From Bacillota bacterium (GTDB taxonomy: Bacteria; Bacillota_E; JAJZYS01; JAJYTV01): a DNA stretch of 14,123 nucleotides. Location: contig JAJZVM010000104.1 of assembly GCA_021845645.1 (NCBI GenBank), positions 1-14,123 on the forward strand. Direction: 5' to 3'. Below, in pieces: positions 11,255 to 14,123 of the stretch (the stretch's first letter is position 1; every line of letters starts with the position of its first letter). The notes under the pieces were generated by a model that saw only the letters and a program-made list of their open reading frames with translations, did not search any database and had not been told where the DNA came from. Both the position numbers and the translations under genes were made by a program.

Positions 11255-12772
11255 ATGCTCAATGACGCAATCCGCTGGAGGATACTGGCGAGCCGTGACG
11301 CGCGCTTCGATGGCGTATTTTTTGTCGGCGTTACGAGCACGGGGATCTACTGCAGGCCAAGCTGCCCCGCGAGAACGCCGAGGCCTGAGCACGCGCGCTT
11401 CTACCCGACGGCTGCGGCGGCCCAGCGCGCGGGCTTTCGTGCCTGCAAGCGCTGCCGCCCCGACGCGAGCCCCGGATCGCCAGAGTGGAACAACCGGGCG
11501 GATCTCGTGGGCAGGGCGATGCGCCTGATCCTGGACGGCGTCGTCGATCGCGACGGTGTGGAGGGATTGGCTCGCCGCCTCGGTTACAGTCCGCGCCAGC
11601 TCCATCGCCTGCTCACGGCGGAGCTGGGAGCGGGGCCGCTTGCGCTCGCCCGCGCGCAGCGGGCACACGCGGCGCGCGTGCTCCTGCAGACCACGTCGCT
11701 GCCTGTCGCCCAGGTGGCTTTCGGCGCCGGCTTCTCGAGTGTGCGCCAGTTCAACGCGACAATCGGCGAGATCTACGGGCAGACCCCAAGTGAACTGCGC
11801 AACGGTGCAACGCCCTGGGGCCATGCACCAACGGGGGAGACAGTGATCCGACTCCGCCTGCCTTATCGGCCGCCGCTTGCGTTCGCGCACCTGCTCGATT
11901 TCCTCGGTGCGCGCGCGGTACCCGGCGTCGAGGTCGTGCGAGACGGGACATACAGCCGGGCCCTGCGATTGCCGCACGGCCTGGGGGTGGCAGCGGTGAC
12001 GCAGCCTGCCTCTTCCCACATGGCATTTCTCGAGTGCGAGCTCGAACTGACCGACGTGCGCGATGTCCAGGCAGCCGTGGAGCGGATGCGCCGTCTCTTC
12101 GACCTTGACGCGGACCCCTTCCAGGTGCTGGATGCCTTCGCTGGCGATGATCTCCTCGGCGCTCTGGCTGTCGCCCGGCCAGGGCTGCGGGTACCCGGGA
12201 GCGTCGACGGCGAAGAGACGGCAGTGCGCGCGGTGCTCGGCCAGCAGGTGTCCGTGGCCGGCGCCCGCACGCTCGCTGGGCGGCTGGTCCAGCGCTACGG
12301 CACGCCTCTCTCCCGTCCGCACGGCACCCTGACGCACGCCTTCCCGGACGCCGCCCGGTTGGCGTCGCTCGAGCCGGAAGCGCTCAGCCTGCCCCTCAGC
12401 AGGGCGCAGGCACTGATCACGCTCGCGCGGGCCCTCGCCGAGGGATCGGTCGTCCTGGACCCTGGGGCGGACCGGGAGGACGTATCGAGGCGGTTGCTGG
12501 CGCTCCGCGGCGTCGGTCCCTGGACCGTACAGTACTTGCGCATGCGGGCGCTCGGCGATCCTGACGCGTTCCTGCCTTCCGACCTCGGCGTGCGCAGGGC
12601 CTTCGAGCGCCTCGGCCACCGCACCGACCCCGCCTCCGCACTCAGGCTGGCCGAGCGCTGGCGGCCCTGGCGTGCCTACGCTGTCCAGTACCTCTGGACG
12701 GTCCCACCGGCAGCGCCGCCCGCCGACCAAGGACATTGGGTTGGGCAGCTTGAGGGAGGCAGCGAGGGATGA
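11255..12772 (+). CDS. alkA: Ada-type methyl-phosphotriester sensor / AraC HTH fused to AlkA 3-methyladenine DNA glycosylase
   Basis: The product is 505 aa with three parts. Residues 1-75 are the Ada N-domain: RFDGVFFVGVTSTGIYCRPSCPARTP and RACKRCRPD, with zinc Cys33, Cys37, Cys64 and Cys67; in Ada one of these takes a methyl group from DNA phosphotriesters and switches on DNA binding. Residues about 85-185 form an AraC-type double helix-turn-helix. Residues about 200-490 are AlkA, with the helix-hairpin-helix LRGVGPWTVQYLRMRA and catalytic Asp443 in FLPSDLGVRRA; it excises alkylated purines. The Ada C-terminal O6-methylguanine domain is absent and is supplied by the next gene. ATG at 11255 gives the typical MLNDAIRW start; an ATG at 11183 would add 24 unlikely residues. 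No strong ribosome binding site precedes it. Methylation of the N-domain probably activates this operon. Confidence 0.93.
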   Translation: MLNDAIRWRILASRDARFDGVFFVGVTSTGIYCRPSCPARTPRPEHARFYPTAAAAQRAGFRACKRCRPDASPGSPEWNNRADLVGRAMRLILDGVVDRDGVEGLARRLGYSPRQLHRLLTAELGAGPLALARAQRAHAARVLLQTTSLPVAQVAFGAGFSSVRQFNATIGEIYGQTPSELRNGATPWGHAPTGETVIRLRLPYRPPLAFAHLLDFLGARAVPGVEVVRDGTYSRALRLPHGLGVAAVTQPASSHMAFLECELELTDVRDVQAAVERMRRLFDLDADPFQVLDAFAGDDLLGALAVARPGLRVPGSVDGEETAVRAVLGQQVSVAGARTLAGRLVQRYGTPLSRPHGTLTHAFPDAARLASLEPEALSLPLSRAQALITLARALAEGSVVLDPGADREDVSRRLLALRGVGPWTVQYLRMRALGDPDAFLPSDLGVRRAFERLGHRTDPASALRLAERWRPWRAYAVQYLWTVPPAAPPADQGHWVGQLEGGSEG

Positions 12773-13314
12773 AGGAAAGCGCGTTCCATGAGAGCGATGG
12801 GGACAGGTACTTCGGCGTGATGCCAAGTCCCTTGGGTTACCTAATGCTGGTGGGAGACGGACAGAGCCTCACAGGGCTCTATCTGGGCGAGGGTGCGCTC
12901 GATCCCCGTTTCGCTGCCACGCTCGAGCGCAGGGATGACGTGTTCGGTGCGGCGCAGGGACAGCTCGAAGCCTACTTCACCGGCGTCCTGCGCACCTTCA
13001 GTCTGCAGCTCGCGCCGCGAGGCACACCCTTTCAGCGACAGGTGTGGCAACACCTCGTCGGCATCCCGTACGGGGAGACGACGAGCTACGGCGCGATCGC
13101 AGCCGCGATCGGCAGACCGGGAGCTGCCAGGGCGGTTGGCCAGGCCAACGGCCGCAACCCGATCTCACTCGTCATCCCTTGCCATCGGGTCGTCGGACGG
13201 GACGGAGGCCTGACAGGCTACGCCTGGGGACTCCATCGCAAAGACTGGCTCCTGGCGCACGAAGCGTACGTAGCCGATGGCGGCATGCACCCAAGTACCC
13301 TTGCGCCCAACTGA
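12769..13314 (+). CDS. ogt: Methylated-DNA--protein-cysteine methyltransferase
   Basis: The product is 181 aa. The C-terminal half carries the full family signature: PFQRQVWQHLVGIPYGETTSYGAIA (wedge helix and HTH), GQANGRNP (with the flipping-arginine region ahead of it), IPCHRVVGRDGGLTGYAWGLHRK with methyl-acceptor Cys138 in PCHR. It removes methyl groups from O6-methylguanine and O4-methylthymine in a single-turnover suicide reaction. ATG at 12769 overlaps the stop of the Ada-AlkA gene as ATGA, with a purine-rich GGAGG about 10 bp upstream, so the two repair proteins are translationally coupled. The C-terminal tail after LLAHE is about 16 residues longer than the minimal fold. Confidence 0.96.
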   Translation: MKESAFHESDGDRYFGVMPSPLGYLMLVGDGQSLTGLYLGEGALDPRFAATLERRDDVFGAAQGQLEAYFTGVLRTFSLQLAPRGTPFQRQVWQHLVGIPYGETTSYGAIAAAIGRPGAARAVGQANGRNPISLVIPCHRVVGRDGGLTGYAWGLHRKDWLLAHEAYVADGGMHPSTLAPN

Positions 13315-13355
13315 GGCCACCGGCCCGCGGCACGTGGAGCCCGGCGCGGCGATGC

Positions 13356-13398
13356 GCAGGCAGGGCCGAGCGGTGCGCGGCCCTGCCTGCTCTGGGTC
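13356..13398. terminator. Strong hairpin between ogt and the convergent MerR gene
   Basis: GCAGGCAGGGCCG (13356-13368) pairs perfectly with CGGCCCTGCCTGC (13378-13390) around a 9-base loop; the sequence TCTGGGTCC follows rather than a true T run. The hairpin lies 42 bp after the ogt stop and 9 bp beyond the MerR stop, so it can serve both convergent transcripts. Confidence 0.7.
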
Positions 13399-14123
13399 CT
13401 ACTGCCCCTGGACTTGGTCACAGTAGGCGTGGACCGCCTGGCGGTAAAACAAGGCGAGACCTGGCCGCAGCTTATCGAACGTGTCAGTGAAACGCGGGTC
13501 CTCGACCATGAGGTCTCCGAGACCCCGAAACATCGCCAGCGGGCACGCGTAGAAGCGGTCATTGATCAAGTTGTGCATCCGCCGGACCGCGTCCAGTACA
13601 TCCGGGTCATCAGGCGACCGGTCCGCAAGACCTGCAATGTCCCGCAAGATCGTCTGCTGCTGCTGCATGATGTCGTTCCAGTCGTCCTGGCTGTATGCCT
13701 CAGCCCGTTCGCGAGACTCCTTGTAGGCCGCCGTGTGGCCCCACTTGCGGCGGGCCTCCTCCTCGTACTCGGCGTTGTCGAATCCCTCGAACATGGCTTC
13801 CTCGGACAACTCGCTCCCTCCCTCAAGACTGGCCAGCGTCCCGTCGACAGCCCCGATCAGGCGTTCGATCCGCTCCCTGCGGCTGCACAGCAACTCCCGA
13901 TGGCCGCGCAGTGCCTGCCTGCGGTCAAAGCTCGGATCACTCAGAATCGTCTTGATCTCCCGTAGGCCGAAACCCAACTCCCTGAAGAAGAGCACCTGCT
14001 GCAGTCGCTCGAGATCCGCATGGCTGTACACGCGGTATCCAGCTGGGCTCCGCTCCTGTGGAGAGAGGATGCCTATCGCGTCATAGTGGTGCAGCGTCCT
14101 GACGCTGACGCCAGCCAGGTCGG
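13399..14123 (-). CDS. MerR-family regulator with TipAS drug-binding domain (TipAL-like; N-terminus outside window)
   Basis: The frame is open through the right edge: the last codons in the window read DLAGVSVRTLHHYDAIGILSP, then SPAGYRVYSHADLERLQQVLFFRELGF, the MerR winged helix-turn-helix missing only about ten N-terminal residues. A coiled-coil dimer helix follows (LRGHRELLCSRRERIERLIGAVDGTL). The rest is the TipAS domain: FEGFDNAEYEEEARRKWG, a mid-helix around YSQDDWNDIMQQQQ, then RFYACPLAMFRGLGDLMVEDPRF, where the Cys corresponds to the one that covalently traps thiostrepton-type antibiotics in TipAL. MerR proteins distort promoters with over-long spacers to activate transcription, so this one probably responds to a thiopeptide or other hydrophobic compound. 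Its target is not visible here; its own promoter is outside the window. Confidence 0.92.
   Translation of the reverse strand, partial: DLAGVSVRTLHHYDAIGILSPQERSPAGYRVYSHADLERLQQVLFFRELGFGLREIKTILSDPSFDRRQALRGHRELLCSRRERIERLIGAVDGTLASLEGGSELSEEAMFEGFDNAEYEEEARRKWGHTAAYKESRERAEAYSQDDWNDIMQQQQTILRDIAGLADRSPDDPDVLDAVRRMHNLINDRFYACPLAMFRGLGDLMVEDPRFTDTFDKLRPGLALFYRQAVHAYCDQVQGQ

Noticed and set aside
11168..12826. 552-codon open frame on the minus strand opposite the Ada-AlkA gene.
   Set aside because: It is the mirror of a well-supported gene in high-GC DNA; composition is Arg/Ala/Gly/His-rich with no recognisable domain.

Overview
The window is GC-rich, with strong AGGAGG-type ribosome binding sites, frequent TTG and GTG starts, and an AbrB regulator whose N-terminus closely follows the Bacillus type. 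Together these point to a high-GC member of the Bacillota (for example an Alicyclobacillaceae- or Sulfobacillus/Thermaerobacter-like lineage); the exact genus cannot be read from the sequence. Most of it is an ordinary chromosomal segment with metabolic, transport, repair and regulatory genes. I see no IS element, phage module, CRISPR array, rRNA or tRNA.

Layout, left to right. (1) 1-1740: the end of a riboflavin operon, ribBA (cut by the left edge) then ribH, closed by a hairpin terminator. (2) 1751-2460, minus strand: a DUF202 membrane protein and, downstream of it, abrB with a C-terminal four-cysteine zinc-ribbon-like end. (3) 2461-7756, plus strand: a 271-bp promoter-sized gap, then a DUF3311 small membrane protein with an SSS-family permease (monocarboxylate/MctP type), then an MFS permease whose stop overlaps the TTG start of a large lipoprotein built from 12 Asp-box (BNR/YCF48-like) repeats. 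(4) 7880-8575, minus strand: a YfcE-like metallophosphoesterase in which two normally invariant metal ligands are replaced. (5) 8591-8935: a divergent control region with a long-spaced inverted repeat and a promoter candidate, leading into an easily missed 54-residue Cys/His-rich protein with three CGC motifs, closed by a perfectly palindromic terminator. (6) 8967-10016: a TetR regulator read leftwards, a 34-bp nested palindrome just upstream of it, and on the other side what looks like the frameshifted remains of its divergent target gene. (7) 10017-13314, plus strand: a GNAT acetyltransferase, a LysE-type exporter, and an alkylation-repair pair (Ada-AlkA fusion overlapping an Ogt methyltransferase by ATGA). 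(8) 13399 to the right edge, minus strand: a TipA-like MerR regulator with a TipAS drug-binding domain, cut at its N-terminus by the window edge.

The most original parts are the 54-aa CGC/HxH protein with its own promoter, ribosome binding site and terminator; the degenerate active site of the divergent phosphoesterase; the translationally coupled MFS/Asp-box lipoprotein pair; and the TetR operator facing a broken gene. All homology statements rest on motif recognition by eye; no search was run.
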